Positions 23,401 to 36,400 of a stretch of DNA of 64,000 bases are shown in pieces. The translations under genes and the position numbers were made by a program. This DNA is from Phytoseiulus persimilis. Lineage: Eukaryota; Arthropoda; Arachnida; Mesostigmata; Phytoseiidae. The stretch lies in contig CM075102.1 of assembly GCA_037576195.1 (NCBI GenBank), positions 38,622,745 to 38,686,744 on the forward strand. The letters are read 5' to 3'. Position 1 is the stretch's first letter. Each line of letters opens with the position of its first letter. The notes under the pieces were generated by a model. The model worked only from the letters and a program-made list of their open reading frames with translations, made no database searches and was not told the DNA's origin.

Positions 23401-26400
23401 CGAAGGGTCATAGGGGCGAGAATTTCTCGGAGGAGGGGCTGACGAAGGAGGGATGAAGGGAAGAATTTATCCCTTCGACGACGGTTATAGATTACATGCT
23501 TACTTCTCCATGACATTATTAATCTCTAGTCAGCTCGAAATAGCCGAACATCCTCTATAAATAGCCGACGAGGACCTGTGGTAGGCATGCTGATCATCAT
23601 CGTTGTCGTCGACAGGACCGCGACCGCCGTTGTTGCCATACTAACTCACGCTCCCGCTCGTGTGGCCTTTGTAGAATGTGAGATGACCGGCCAAGCAGCC
23701 AGTTCGTCAACCAGCTCGCTTGCCGGCTTGCTCTCTCGCTTCGAGTGAGCGGGGTAAACAAACATGATGTCACCGAAGGCATCTAGAAGCTTTGGACCTC
23801 CAGGGAAGGAATCTGTGACAGAGATTAGTAATATGGTTCCCTGAAGGCCTGCCCTCATATCGCCCTATTTGACTGACTGTTTGAGTGGTCGAGTGACTGT
23901 CCGACTGAAGTCATTCAGGGAAAGTCGCTTGCGTTGAGACGGCAAATGCTCTCACGCCTTGCCCTCCCCTATAGCGGAGTTTATGCTTGCATGTCAGATA
24001 GGAGGAGGACGGGATGGATGGAGATGTGCAACAATAGACCGCTGAGGGCGTCGGGCGAAGAGAATCGGCCGACCGGACTCCGCGTGTTGGATACCATACG
24101 GCTGAGCTTTGAATTCTGGGAGCAGCAGAGACGCCAAATACATACTCTCGCACATACAGACCTCCGACACCGGAAGTCGTTTTTTCAGTCTCGATCTGGT
24201 TGATAACTCCAGAGCTGATGGTGTCTCGACTCGAAACAGTTCATCAGTAGCAGCACTAGGAGCTGCTTCTGGAATGTGTTTCCTATCGGTCTATCTTCCG
24301 AAATCCACCCCGTGCAAGTAAGGCTCCACTGGCTGCCACGGGACAGACGTTATTTTGCGTCTCCAGACATCAAATCAATCCAGAAGCCTGCTGGGGTTGT
24401 TTCTTCGATTATTATGGGTTTCCACCGAGTAGAGATTATACTCTCATTGACTAATTGGGAATTTAGGTCACGCGGCTCAAATTCCCTCATTCTAGCTTCT
24501 CCGAGGATTGTGGAATTCTATACACGATGAGACGAGGTCGTCGACGATCACATCTCTGATAATCGGTTTGTTGTGTCGATTTATCGACAGAGAATTTCAG
24601 GAATTCCCCTTGGTTCGAGTGCTGACTGACGCTCAAGTGCGTACGGAAAGTTCAGATGAAGGGCTAGTTCTGACCCCCAGAGTTCGCAAAACTTATCCGA
24701 GGGATGGTATTTTGGAGTGACCTTCACTCGACTAGGTTCCTTTTGGAAATACTATGCTCACACCATCGTCCTTAAATAACTTCCAAGTTCGTCCCTCCAC
24801 AATCTTCTTCTCCTGAAGCAACAGCTCGCAAAGAATCGAATTGTTTGCATTTGTATCGAAACAACTCTTTTCCCGTATTCAGCGAGAGTTTGGCCAGCGT
24901 CATCGCTGGATGTTCGGCGATGTGGTGAAGCATCTTTGTTCTTGCATCTGTGGATCCTCTCGGGAGTTCATGAGAGTGTTTCGTTAGTGCTTGCACTTCA
25001 CAAAGTCCCGATAACTTCGAACAAACATGAAAGGCTCCTCGTGCCACGAAACGATGCTATCGGGTGTTTCTGGAAGGAATTGTCGAATGGAAAGAAACAT
25101 CACCTTGGTTGTGCACACGGTTTCTTTTCACCATAATTTCTCCTCCCCAGTCTCGTTGTGATGGTGGTGGACTGTTTCGTAACTTGGCGCTCATTCTCAC
25201 TTATTTTGTGCAGTGCAGTCGGTGAAACTTTTCTGTTTCTGCGATCAGCTGCGACCTTGGCATACATTCCGGATCCTTAATGGATGTAACAGTGAAGGTG
25301 GCTAGCACACGACACACCTCCCGAGATGCGGGATGAGAACATCGATGAGCCTCAGTCGAGAGGAGAGTATCTTCCACGGAGCGATTCGAATCGAGAGGGG
25401 GACTCCCCAGCTTGGCCGTGTGTTGAACTCGTGGCGCAACGTGGAAGTGCACTGGCGTACGCTTTGTTCGGCGTAGTACCGACGGAGCGGATTCCCCAAT
25501 TCTGGTTTGGCACATAGCGGCGCGTCGAATGCCGAGCCAAGTTGAGTTCGTGCATTGCGACCACGTCCAGTGACCGTGTTGGAGGTTTCAACCTTGTGCT
25601 CGAGCAGCATTTACTAGAAATCGAATCAGGCCAGTCAAGCCTGCGCCCAGGTTGGCGGCCTTCGCCTCATGGGCTACGTCGCGCACTCCGCCTCTGCGCA
25701 ATCCTCCGTGGTTCCTGATTCGCGTGATTCTTTGGAGACTGTGCGCTGAGAACGATTTTTCTCAAGGTTGGGCGTTGAAGGGTTTGGGCAATTATCGCAG
25801 CTGCGCTATCGAACTGTCGCGGCAACAAAAACATCAACAACAACTGCAAATGAAACAAAGTTTCGGAAAAACATCGAGCCGAATCGATTGCCTCGAGTGG
25901 TTCTATCCAATAACACGTCGCGCTGATAAGCTAGGTACTGCGAGGACGCTGAAACCTCCAGTGAAGGCCGAAGTTGTCGTCCCGAACTTTGCGACTCCCA
26001 CTGGATTGGGGTCGAGCTTCTCGCATAGGGCAGCCGGCTGTTATGATGAAGATGAACGGGAATTTTCGCGACATGTTAAAGGTCGTCAAAATCATACTCG
26101 GCGATGGTGTCAGGGTACGGTACGCCGTTGTTGTAGCAGCGACTCGGAGAACATAAATTCGAATTCCTTTCTGGCGCCAGTGGGATTAAGAAGGTGAGAA
26201 TGCGGCAGAGAAATCAGCCGGCAATGGCGGCGGTGGCAACAACGAGTGTACGACCGCTGCTGTCCTGGGTGGTAGAAGAGAGAAAATTACAGAACGACGA
26301 CGCCATATCATGATAACCGAGCATCTGAACGAGCAGCAACCGCGGCACCGAATGATGCTCAGCGTCTACTATCGACCGGAGGAATTTACAACAAGATAGG

Positions 26401-29400
26401 AAAGCTAGAGCTATGATAATATCATCATGTAGGATGCGAAATGTGCCATAAAAAACTCGTGGTGTGCTACGTGAAATCATCTAAGAAATTCGAGCCAGGC
26501 TCCTCGACGCTGACGTCACCGGTCGCTTCCCGATATCTCGCGGCACAGATGGCGAGCGGCCGAGGGAAAGTCCCGGTGGAAATCATCTGACATCCCGGAT
26601 GATCACGCGGAATCCCATAGATCCTCACGTGGAACCAGCTTGTCCGAAGTGCTATTGGTGGGATTCCCACCCATGAAAGCATCAACTGTGTTTCATGGAT
26701 CGGCGATCGTCTGGCGACTCTGACCAGATTGACGACTTGGCCGTGGGCCGTGGTCCTAGCCAGAATGGCTCCCCGAATCGGAACTTCCGCTCTATCCTCC
26801 AATACGAACTCCGGGCGGGTTAGAGTCGACAGCTCGGTATATAATCGTTGGACCTCCCTCGGTACGTGGGAACTCATCACACCATCGAACCGAGCTGACT
26901 GCAGGAGCGGGCTTGCCGGATCACAACAAAGCGGGAAGACCTGTCGAGGAGTGTATTTTGAGACTAAACAGAGCGAGGACACAAATGCATGCGCATAATT
27001 GCTTTACGTCGACTTCAGTATTTCTATTTTTAACAGCGGCGAAGCTGGTCGATGGTTTACATGGTGGTGATGATGTGTTTGCGTCCAACTCTTATTGGTT
27101 ACACATATTTCGAGTTCATCGAATTCCTTCCTCGTTCTGTTTATAGCGAACAGATAGGTAACGGCCGTAGTCAGCTGTGTATGTAAATACATTGAGAACA
27201 AATCGCTTCAGGCTGACGCCCAGCCGAATCTAGTTCGTCATCCGACGCCATATAACCGAAGTTGAATGTGTGGATCGTGTTTCTGTTTGCAAGCCTTTTT
27301 GCGCACGCTTCGCGATCTATATTGGGGTGAATGTTTGCGAGTAAGATGGAGGAACCACTCACTCAAATGGCATTCATCGGTCGGAAGCTTGAGCTCTGCT
27401 CTGAGTACCTTGAGCCGTCGAGCTTCGTGTGGACGAAGAAGTCTTTCGGGAATGGGAATCGAAAGAGCAGGGTGATTTTCTTCTGTATGCTTCCGTCGAA
27501 TCGGAGGAGTGAAGTTCGTGGACGCCTCCTTGACCCGAATTCCACATTCAGTGCGCTTCAGTCACGTTGATCGCAGTGAGGGCTATTTTTAGATCCGGCC
27601 GGCCTGAATTCGCTATGAGGACACTCTCTAAATCACTCGGCCACTTGTTGATTGCCGAATCGAACCGAGCTGCGTACGAATTCCGTGCCAGGCTTGAGTC
27701 GACTCTTCTGCATTCGACTCAGGCCGCGTTGGGTAGAAAAGCAACCGCGCTGAATTTTCCTAACTTTCCTCTCAAAATAGAGTTCCTGCTTGGGTTGCTT
27801 CGGAACTCACGCCTACGAATGTCGAACAAGTGCCGTAGCTTCTCCAAACGATACGTACCATGATGAGAGTCACGTTGCTGATGAATATGGGTCAGCGATT
27901 CTTTTTGGCGAGCTTTGAAACAGGAGCCTCCCGACAGGGCGTCAATCAGGGGTTGGTTTACTCGCTCGGACCCGAGAGTCGACTCTGAGCGGACACTGAC
28001 ATTTTCTGACGGAAGTGAAATTCAGTTTCCGGGACGCCCCCGAAAGAGTTCTCGCGGTGATCCGTCACTCTCACCGCGGTCAGAGGGACGAGTCGTCTTG
28101 ATGACGCCCGAAACAACTGAAGGTGCTGTTTTTTCCGACCGACCGGAATTGAGGAGTAAAATTATGGGATCAGTTATCAAACTGGACGTCATTCTCTGCA
28201 CTTTTCCAATTCGATAGACGACAAGATCGAGAATGTGAACTCTCGCATGAACGGGATCAATGAGAAGTTGAACGAACCTTGCGGGACTGCGCAGTTCGAA
28301 CCGATATCAGAAGCGCTGATGGTTTCGGCAGAAAAGCTGCCGCAAGGTCACTTTCAAACTTGGGCGGCCCTGCCCTCACGGCAGGAGCTGGTTAGTGAGG
28401 AATCAGCCGGGGATGGCACATTCAGAGTGATGGAGGTGATGTGTCGAGGATTCGGGAGGATAGACTGTCTCTCTTCGAGAACGAGAGGCATTTGCTGTGC
28501 TGTGGATCGAATGCCCGACCCTGTGATCGACGGAAGGTAATTCTCTAATTCGCGTAGACATTGTTTTTGATTGCGAGAGCGCTTGGATCATGTCTCGTTT
28601 GTGTGGCGGACTCGGAGTGACGGAATACTTTATAGAGAGACATTCGTTTGATTCGCCGGCGTGGAATTTGAGACCTGCGGAACGGCGCCGTTGACTCAGA
28701 TCATATTGCTGCCGCCGCTGCACTCTTGGCTCGCTGCGCGACGCTGGCTCAAAACTGAAGGCTGGTTATAGTGTAACGACCCCACCGAAGAAAATCGACT
28801 CACTGGCCAACGGGAAAAAGTGGTTGTATCATCAGTACACAGGACTGCAAGAATTTAGTCCACTGCTGCATGGCGCTAATTGAAAAACGCTCCACCTTTC
28901 ATCGCACCACGTTCCAACTTTCGCAACCACCCGTCTAGCATTTTGCTTTTCACTTGCGGCGGCGGGCGTTCCGAAGGCCCTGATTACCGGTGCCAAGAAC
29001 ATTTGCCGGCTGTTTGTGTGCGTTCTTTCTTTGCATTTTTGAAGTATCCATCTGCGATATTTTTGAAGGTTAGGCTTTTGAGCACGGAATCATGTGCGTG
29101 ATCTTCGTCACACATGCACTCTCTATCCGTGAGATTCGAGTGCGCTGCTCTCCAGGAGAGTTCCATGGATGCTCGAGATGAGTGAGAAGCCACCGGGCGA
29201 GTACTCTCAGTGTGTGCTGTGAAACACTGTTCCGCCTCGAGTCCAGATAACCAGGCAACGTTCAGGGCTCCCCGACGACAATCTCGTTTAAGAATCCGAA
29301 CATCCAGCCCCGCTCTCCGACTTTCGACGTCGTGCCTCACGACGCTCAGAATTCCGTCGATTTGAAGGGAAATGGCTTACGTAACGCGCGTATGGTCACA

Positions 29401-29596
29401 CCGGCCGCGATATGAGTCAACAAATTCTTGAGGTGGGAAGCGTTCGCTTTTGGTGACCCCAACCTGTCACAACTCACAGTCAACAGGTTCCACGGATGTT
29501 GGGGAATTCCCTGCTTTCAATTCCGGACGGCCAGCGTCGAATGATTTTTGAAGTTATCTGGTGGAAGCATCTCAAATTCGGATGATTCATTTCCAG
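17456..29596 (+). other. intron 1 of the TGF-beta gene (12.1 kb)
   Basis: Starts GTGAGT and ends TTTCCAG; phase 1. It is about 100 times longer than the other introns seen here. Open frames inside it, including 19320-19952 minus (210 codons) and 26467-26982 minus (171 codons), have no recognisable domain architecture, and I cannot exclude a nested gene. No transposon ends were identified. A missed in-frame exon between exons 1 and 2 is possible, although the direct join reads through cleanly. Large first introns of signalling genes often hold enhancers; nothing here identifies one. Confidence 0.55.
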
Positions 29597-29797
29597 GTGG
29601 TCCATACACAGAAGAAGACGGCGGCTTCATTCAACGTATCCGATTCCAAATTCCGGAATCAGCTAGAGAGAATCTTGTCTCGGCGAGGTTACGCCTGAGA
29701 TTGAATCGTAGACTGCAGCCACACACTTGCTCAGTGAAAGTCTACAAGCTGGATGATGAACTCAAATACCTCGTCGCCGATGTGCATACGCTGGCCG
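29597..29797 (+). CDS. TGF-beta superfamily precursor, exon 2 (prodomain)
   Basis: Residues 109-175 of the precursor. It follows an acceptor CATTTCCAG and ends at a GTAAAT donor (29798), both phase 1. The translation has the pattern of the TGF-beta prodomain: an aromatic/aliphatic beta strand (FIQRIRFQIP), then SARLRLRL, then a strand with VKVYKL. In the family this region wraps the mature dimer and is needed for folding and latency. The next intron is only 114 bp (29798-29911), and its removal creates one intact glutamate codon across the junction. Confidence 0.8.
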
Positions 29798-29911
29798 GTA
29801 AATAACCCCGCCAACGTGACCAAACGACCCAGATCGTGCAGGAGCACTTCCATTCCGCGAGGCTCCACTCGTGTCGACTCCGAACTCAAATCCATGTGAT
29901 TTCCCTTACAG

Positions 29912-30507
29912 AAACTCCATCGCGGAGCCACTCAGCACGCTTTCGCAAGGTGATTGATCTCACAGCTTCAATGAAAGGCTGGCTGCGATACAGTGATCCG
30001 GTCGAGTTCCAACTGTGGCAGAGTCGTAGAGGTTGTGTTCGTGGTCTCCCGACGTTCGACGTCATGGCGAAAGAAGTTTCGAGCTCCCCATCCAGCTCGC
30101 GCTCCAGGAGGTCACTATCTACCAGAGGCGACAGAGTGACTCCGAATTCGGATAAGCTCGGTGCCACTCGCAGAATGTGCTCCGGAGAAAACGACAAGGC
30201 GTGTTGCATGCGATCTCTCAACGTCTCGGTCGCGGATTTTGGATGGGACGAGTGGATCATCGAACCCAAAACCTTCCAAGCTAATTTCTGCAGAGGACAG
30301 TGCCTGTATAAGCATGGACATTTCGCCAGCTCGCACGCTGCTCTCCAGAGCAAGATCAGTCGCATTCTCGGTCACAAGACTGTTCCACGACCATGCTGTG
30401 CGCCGACGAAGCTCAAGGCACTGCCCGTCATGTACCAGGACTCCCAAGGCGGCATGCACTTCGGCCGAATACCAAAAATGATTGTCAAAGAATGCGCGTG
30501 TTCTTAG
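29912..30507 (+). CDS. TGF-beta superfamily ligand, exon 3 (furin site and mature cystine-knot domain)
   Basis: Residues 176-373. The end of the prodomain has the usual KVIDLTASMKGWL strand-helix pattern. RSRR at precursor residues 239-242 (30100-30111) is a furin-type site, releasing a mature chain of 131 residues. The mature part has nine cysteines at 265, 273, 274, 302, 306, 337, 338, 370 and 372: a leading Cys, Cys-Cys, CRGQC, PCC, and a final CAC. This is the nine-cysteine pattern of activins, myostatin/myoglianin and maverick, not the seven-cysteine BMP pattern. GWDEWII and FGRIPKMIV resemble myostatin/activin; the CAC end is less usual. Expected to form a secreted disulfide-linked dimer that binds type I/II receptor kinases. 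The exact subfamily is not settled. Confidence 0.93.
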
Positions 30508-33233
30508 ATCTTCAACTCGAACATTCTCCATCTTCCAAGTTCACCCATATCGCCCCTCTTGGGGGTGACTTGGATCTAATATGATCTTTTAGAATGATTG
30601 TAGATCTAGGTCTTGCCGCATCACTCATTATTTGTGCTCACCCAACGCAAAGAAGCTGATCGAACTGTATGAAACACACCGCCATTGTGAAGCCGCCAGC
30701 TGCCGCCGGTCCGGCATGCTCTCTCCAAGACCGTGAAAGAGACTGTTAGGTAGGCTCTGCGAGCTGACCGGTTGAATAATCATTCGTTCTCCTCAAAGCA
30801 TCATCTCAAGCCATGGGCTACCGCTCCACCTCGCCATACCTAAACTACATCTCCAGGAGGGGAAACGACGGCGCTTGTCGCTAGAAGGCATGCAGGAGTG
30901 CCCCTGGAGACCCAGAACTCGTGGTCGGATTCGGAGCTTCGTTTCTGACAGCGGCGAGTTGTGATGCAAATCTCCCAATGTATATGAACCAGTCATCACA
31001 CCCGTGTGGAGACGACAAGTCCTTGTTTGTATTCAGGCAAAACAAGCCAGGAGATACTAGTCCGATCCCACATGCAACAGTAAACTAAAAAACATCATCA
31101 TATTGAAACCTGATCAGATATTTTGATCAGAGAAATGTAAATCTGAACAACTATCAACTAGGTTAAATGTTCCTTCATTCCCACTGTGATACGTTGTCTG
31201 GATCCGAGATATTCAGAAGTAGCTAAAAGTACTAGGCCCAAGAACATAGGAATAGATAACTGTGTAATAGAACGCTTCAGCAAAAGAAGCAGGCGAATCC
31301 GGTTCAGACGAAGCACGTATCGTTTGTTGTATATAATGACACATACATTTATATATATGGATATATATATATATATACATTTATGGCGTGCGAGGTGTTG
31401 GTGACGCATGAAATATAATTCGATTCCGCCGCCTCTCGCCACCGTTTCCCCGAATTCTAATTTGGTCATTTCATAAAAGAAAGTTCATTCTAAAACTTGC
31501 AAGCGTATTCCTCTATTCTCACCATCCAGCTGTCGTCTGGGATTTCTCAACTCGATCGAGTAGCTCGTCGCATGTAGCTTATTTACGCCGCTCTCCGGAA
31601 GCAGGATTCGGAGATGGGCAAAACCACAAGTAGGAATGTGGAATGAATGAGGACACTTGGAAAGTCCGGGAGGGGGGCCGCAATCCAATTAGATCACTCT
31701 GATCAGAGTTTCGGGGGCTGTCCATATGTCCCTGATTTTCGGAAATCGTTGGAGCAATCGGTTAGGACGGCGCTCTTCCAGGAGGCGGTCCGGGCCATAG
31801 TGGGGGCGCCTATTCGAGTCTCGGGAAGTGCCTCGGGAGCACAAATCAAAGACAGACCGAACAAGCTGAATAGCAGTGTTCCTCATTTGGCATAACAGCT
31901 TTGTGGGTGCTAGCTGCTCCAGTTCTTCAGATCTCTCTGCGGGGCTGGCGTCGTTGCACGCGGGGTTTTCATCCGAGATGCGAACAGGAGCTCGTTGAGA
32001 ACTAAACAGATCGGTCATGTGCTGCGACTAGACTCCGTGCTGAAACTTGGATACGACGATTAAGTTTAGCTCAGCGTTGGCAATCAGCGCTTGCCTCATT
32101 CCCGGAATCGTTACAATCATTGGCAGTGAATTAGAGAGAGAGTTCACCGGCGAGACGCCCGAGCGTCAAGCGCACCGCACGTGCGGTCTGCATGGTAATG
32201 CATGTGGTCCAAGGCAAGCATTCCCTTTTGACAAAGAGCTGTCTGAGATGGTGAGTAAGAGGTTGGACCTGAACAGCGCCGTTATCCGGACTAGACTACG
32301 ACATATTCGGCCGACCAGTTCCGTTCGAGAAGTCCTGAGTTTTCCGCCGTTATCGACTGCATTGGAAAGGAGCCCGCCGAATCCCGTCACTATCGATCAT
32401 TCACACAACGGCAAACTTCGAGTATCACAGCGTCAGACCTCGGAGGCTCCTTGCTTGTCAACGAGGAATCGCTTGACCTCTGAATGATGAACATCTGCGG
32501 AAGATCTGCATAATGTGTAGATTGAATGATCGGGTAACAGAGCCCGATTCGTCCAGAAGCAACCTGTATGCGCTGACCAGTTATAGTAGTGGATCGGACT
32601 TGCGTTTTTCGAGGAAAGATAATTCGACATGTTCGGTGCACATGGATGGAGGAAATTTCACAAGGCTGTCACGCTTGACTCATTCAAGTTTTCCTTAAAA
32701 CAGACGGCTGTCCCAACGATTTCGGAATCCGGGCAACCTTGAAAGCGGAAAAGACCTCTCATAGGGGAACTTGACCCCGGAATTCCGACATAGCCTCAAA
32801 ACAAGTGACGTGAAATATCATTTGGGGCAACGTGAGTCCCGAAACGACGTAAGTGTAAATACAATTGTACTGGGAGCCTTACGGAGAACAAGTTATTCGA
32901 CCAACAAGCGACCGAGAGAGCTGACAGTGCTTAGTCATCTTACAAGAGCTCACGTTCGTTTGGCTGAGGGACATTCAGACGCGGGCCTGAGCTTTCTCGA
33001 AGCCGCATAACGCATTTTCGGGGGAATCACGCGAAATCGAGAGGTTAGAGAAGGATTTCGGAGCAATATCATCGAATGCTTCGTTCAGATGCAGGTGTCA
33101 CAGGCGACGCGTAACGCCTGAACAAAACCAGCAGCACCAGAGCAACTTAATCCGTTGATTGACAAGATAATAAGTTGTGGCTGATGTCGTTTTGACGCCT
33201 CGGTGGACTCGACGTGCAGAATCCTGACTGGGT
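30508..33233. other. unassigned sequence after the TGF-beta gene
   Basis: The first few hundred bases should hold the 3' untranslated region, but I see no AATAAA close to the stop. A TA microsatellite lies at 31349-31378. Frames at 31689-32018 minus and 32047-32487 plus are long enough to notice but show no domain and are compatible with chance. Confidence 0.35.
31349..31378. repeat. TA microsatellite
   Basis: An almost uninterrupted run of AT/TA dinucleotides, broken by ATGG. Simple sequence, likely polymorphic in length, with no coding potential. Confidence 0.8.
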
Positions 33234-33401
33234 TGCAAACAGCTGACGCGATTCCTCCGAGAGAGAAAAAAAATTGCGGCAGAGCGATTGATGCGTGCTA
33301 CTCGACAGTGTCGCAAAGCACATCTCTTGGTAGTTTCGGTTTCGTTGCGGCCAGCTTCCGGCACAACACGCGAACGCTCGCCAGTAGAACGTAAGCCTAC
33401 G
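33234..33401 (-). repeat. short terminal-repeat element, copy 2 (incomplete)
   Basis: The minus strand begins GTAGGCTTACGTTCTACTGG at 33400 and follows the 1036-1220 element through the CCGGAAGCTGGCCGCAACG block and the TTTGCGACACTGTCGA block. A T-rich insertion interrupts the match near 33252-33275, and similarity resumes around GTCAGCTGTTTGC. No matching inverted repeat was found at the left end, so this copy is truncated or rearranged. Confidence 0.5.
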
Positions 33402-36400
33402 TGAGATGCGTCCAGAAGGTCGATGAGGCACGCGATTCCATCAACTCCATCTAGATCCTGTGCTGATTGCCATAACAATTATAAAGATCATCGTCACCGT
33501 GTACAGGATGTTGCTGCAGCCGGTTCCTCGGGAACAACTCGTTCTCGAAGCAAAAGTATCTAGGATACACACCCCGTTCAAAATCTTGAGAGACAGATTA
33601 TAGCCTTGGTAAAGGCCTTGAGAACCCTCCAATTTCGCAAATATGGCGAAAGACTCCTCCACTCTAGTAGAGACCGTCGTTGGAAACCTCAAAGGTCGAC
33701 AGACTGACGATTTCCCCGGAAGAGCCCCCGCATCGTCTTCCGGAGTTTATTAGGTCCAGTAAAACCCTAGAATGCCGATTACATAGACTTCGAGGAGCCC
33801 CTGGGAGTGATCCTCCATGAGCAAGGTCCGCTCCATCCATACTTAAGCTCAAATCTGCTGAATGGACCCTGGTTACAACTCCCATAGTCCCGACAATCAC
33901 AATATCCCTTTTCAATGCACGAAACGTTCTCATTCTTCGCCAGAAAAGAGAAAAATGCCGCGTCCTGCAGGCTGCGGAAGAAATGCGAGCGATTCGGCAA
34001 TCGGAACTACCCGATCGGCTTGGATTCACTTGGATTTCTCGGACTCGATCCGAGTAAGATCTGAGGCAGGCAGAGGAATCGGTCCGTTATAACCGAGTGT
34101 TTATGATGTGTCTGGGATAACCGTAGTGTTTAGCGTAGAAGAAGGAAGGCTTTCGACTTGGGCTAACGGCAGAGTGCGGGAAAACCGAGTATACGCTGTA
34201 TCCGACTCCGCTACCGCGGGGTTTCGCTGTACCTGAGCCGGGAGATCATGATCATCGACGTCGGCGCCGAAGTTTGTGGTTCCGATCAAAAATCATCGTC
34301 CCCGTTTCGACAAAGATTCGGTTCCGCGAACCCGAAATCCGTCGAGCCCACAATCCCCCGAGCCAGAGATCTCGCGGGCCTTAATGGGATACTGAATAAA
34401 ACTCAACGGGGCTTCTATGTCTGCGCAAAGTCTGATAGCACGAAGATTGGGATGCCAGAGTGCGAGTCCTGAGGCACACTCCGCGGTCAATCTCGCAATC
34501 AAATTGCTACAAATGATCCGTCCTGATGTCTGAATCTGTAGAAAAAAAGAACTCCGGAAAGTCTGATTCGAAGAATGGAGAACTGCGCTCGCGGCACGAG
34601 TACACGATGCAAACTTCTCGCTTCGAAACTCTAGGATTTGAGTGAATTTGTCCCAAAACAATAGCAAGTATATCTGGAAGATGGGATCGAAATTGAAATC
34701 ACACAAGGGGCGTTCGGTTCCTACCGAGGGCGATGAGACGCAGACAAGGGAAGTTTTCATGGTCAATTGCTCTTGTACGTACATCACACTTGAATCATAC
34801 TTTTCAAGCTTTCTTGTTAGCGGCAGCATATCGTGTGCTCACGACTTTCCGGCCTGCCCGGCGCTGCCCTTGACGGTGCTCTTCCTTGTTCTACCACTAT
34901 AAGAATGGATCGGAGCACCCCGTAAACATAGCGGACGTGTCCGGCCATTGTGGAGGGGCTGTTCTCGTGCGAAGCTGTGGTCGATGTGGCATTCGCTTTC
35001 GCTCGTTCGAATCAGGATATGATTCTCAACTGTCAGCGAAATTCATGGGGCATTATGAGACATCGAATGCAAGTCTGTAGAACCCAGCTCGGGAGTGCAG
35101 TCCCGCGGGCTTTCATCGAGCCTCAAATCGAGGAAGATGATTTTCGGGCTCGCGGGAATTCGGGCTCACGAGACTGTACCTGTCGGACTGTTTGATGGTA
35201 TCGGCATGAAACTCACCGTATGTTTCACGTACGATTGCCAGTGAGAACGCAGACCACTGTACCTAACCTACCTCTAGCTATTCTCGAACCTGAGCTGATT
35301 CCAGGTCAGGCTCCCGCATTGCTGCGGGGCAGCGTCGTCGCCCACGGGCGGCTTGTGTATGAGTTTCGCGCCCTCCCATCAGTTCCTCTCTCGGCTGAGC
35401 GTAATATCCACCTTTATCGACGGCAACGGGAATACGAAACTCTCTCCGACGGGATAGCATGAGAGACTGTCGAACGAAAGCCTACTTCCTCTTTACAAAT
35501 TCTAACGCTCAAAGCGCGCGGACAAAAATGTTTTGGCTTTCTCCCCAGAATCCCCATCGAGCATGAGGTGACAGGGGGGTCAATGATTTATTTTCAGTAG
35601 AGATTCGACGTCCATGAGATCCAGTGGAGGATCAATGCCGCCGGGATCAATGAATGAATAGACATTTGTTGTCCTTTTGTTTCCGACACCACCGCTGGCC
35701 ATAACCGATGGCAGCTGCTGAATGGCGTAAAGCAGAGAGGAACCGAGTATTAGATCAACTACGGATGCTCGCTCCCCAGTATCGAATGCTATCCGATTCT
35801 TACGATATGATATCTCTCGAGCCCTTGCAAATTCGGAGAGGTTTCGTCCTTATTGTTGAGGAAAACCCCGATTTGCTGCAACGACTTAGTCATCGTAGGT
35901 CATGCGTTCTCAAGGCCTTCCCGGCATACCACAAAGTTTAGTGCACGAGGATGCTCGAGAATACCAGATTACGAGGATGTGATAACCCATTTGTTGATGG
36001 GTGTTTATGTCCAAGAGGTGAGCTCGAAGAGAGTTTCTCATAAGAGGCTATCGGTGACCAAACTCGTGCAAGCTCACTGGATTTTTCCATCGTTTCCCTT
36101 CCAAATCGAGACGATTATGGAAGCAGTGTCGTGTGCCGGGGTGGATGGCTCGTTATCAACACGCTCAGAAACCGATATCTATGACACTTCAGAGGCGCGT
36201 TTGTTCTGCATCGACGCTCCTTTGTGATGCATCGAAGAATAATCAACCGAGAGGAGCGAGTAAAACTCAATTCGCTTGTGTGGGAAAGCTCTAAATCATC
36301 TCAGAAACTGCGTGTCTGACAAGGAAAGCACACGAGGTGTGACACCGAGATTCAGAAGACATCGTGCCCGATTCGTTCAGTCCCACAGTTGACCGTTCCG

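Noticed and set aside
25652..26197. 181-codon plus-strand frame as a gene
   Set aside because: Composition is near random, with no domain and overlapping open frames on the other strand. It is probably chance within the intron.
26467..26982. 171-codon minus-strand frame
   Set aside because: It has no recognisable domain, no convincing splice sites, and is within the length range expected by chance.
32047..32487. 146-codon plus-strand frame as a gene
   Set aside because: It starts from a non-ATG codon, has no signal peptide or domain, and is of chance length.
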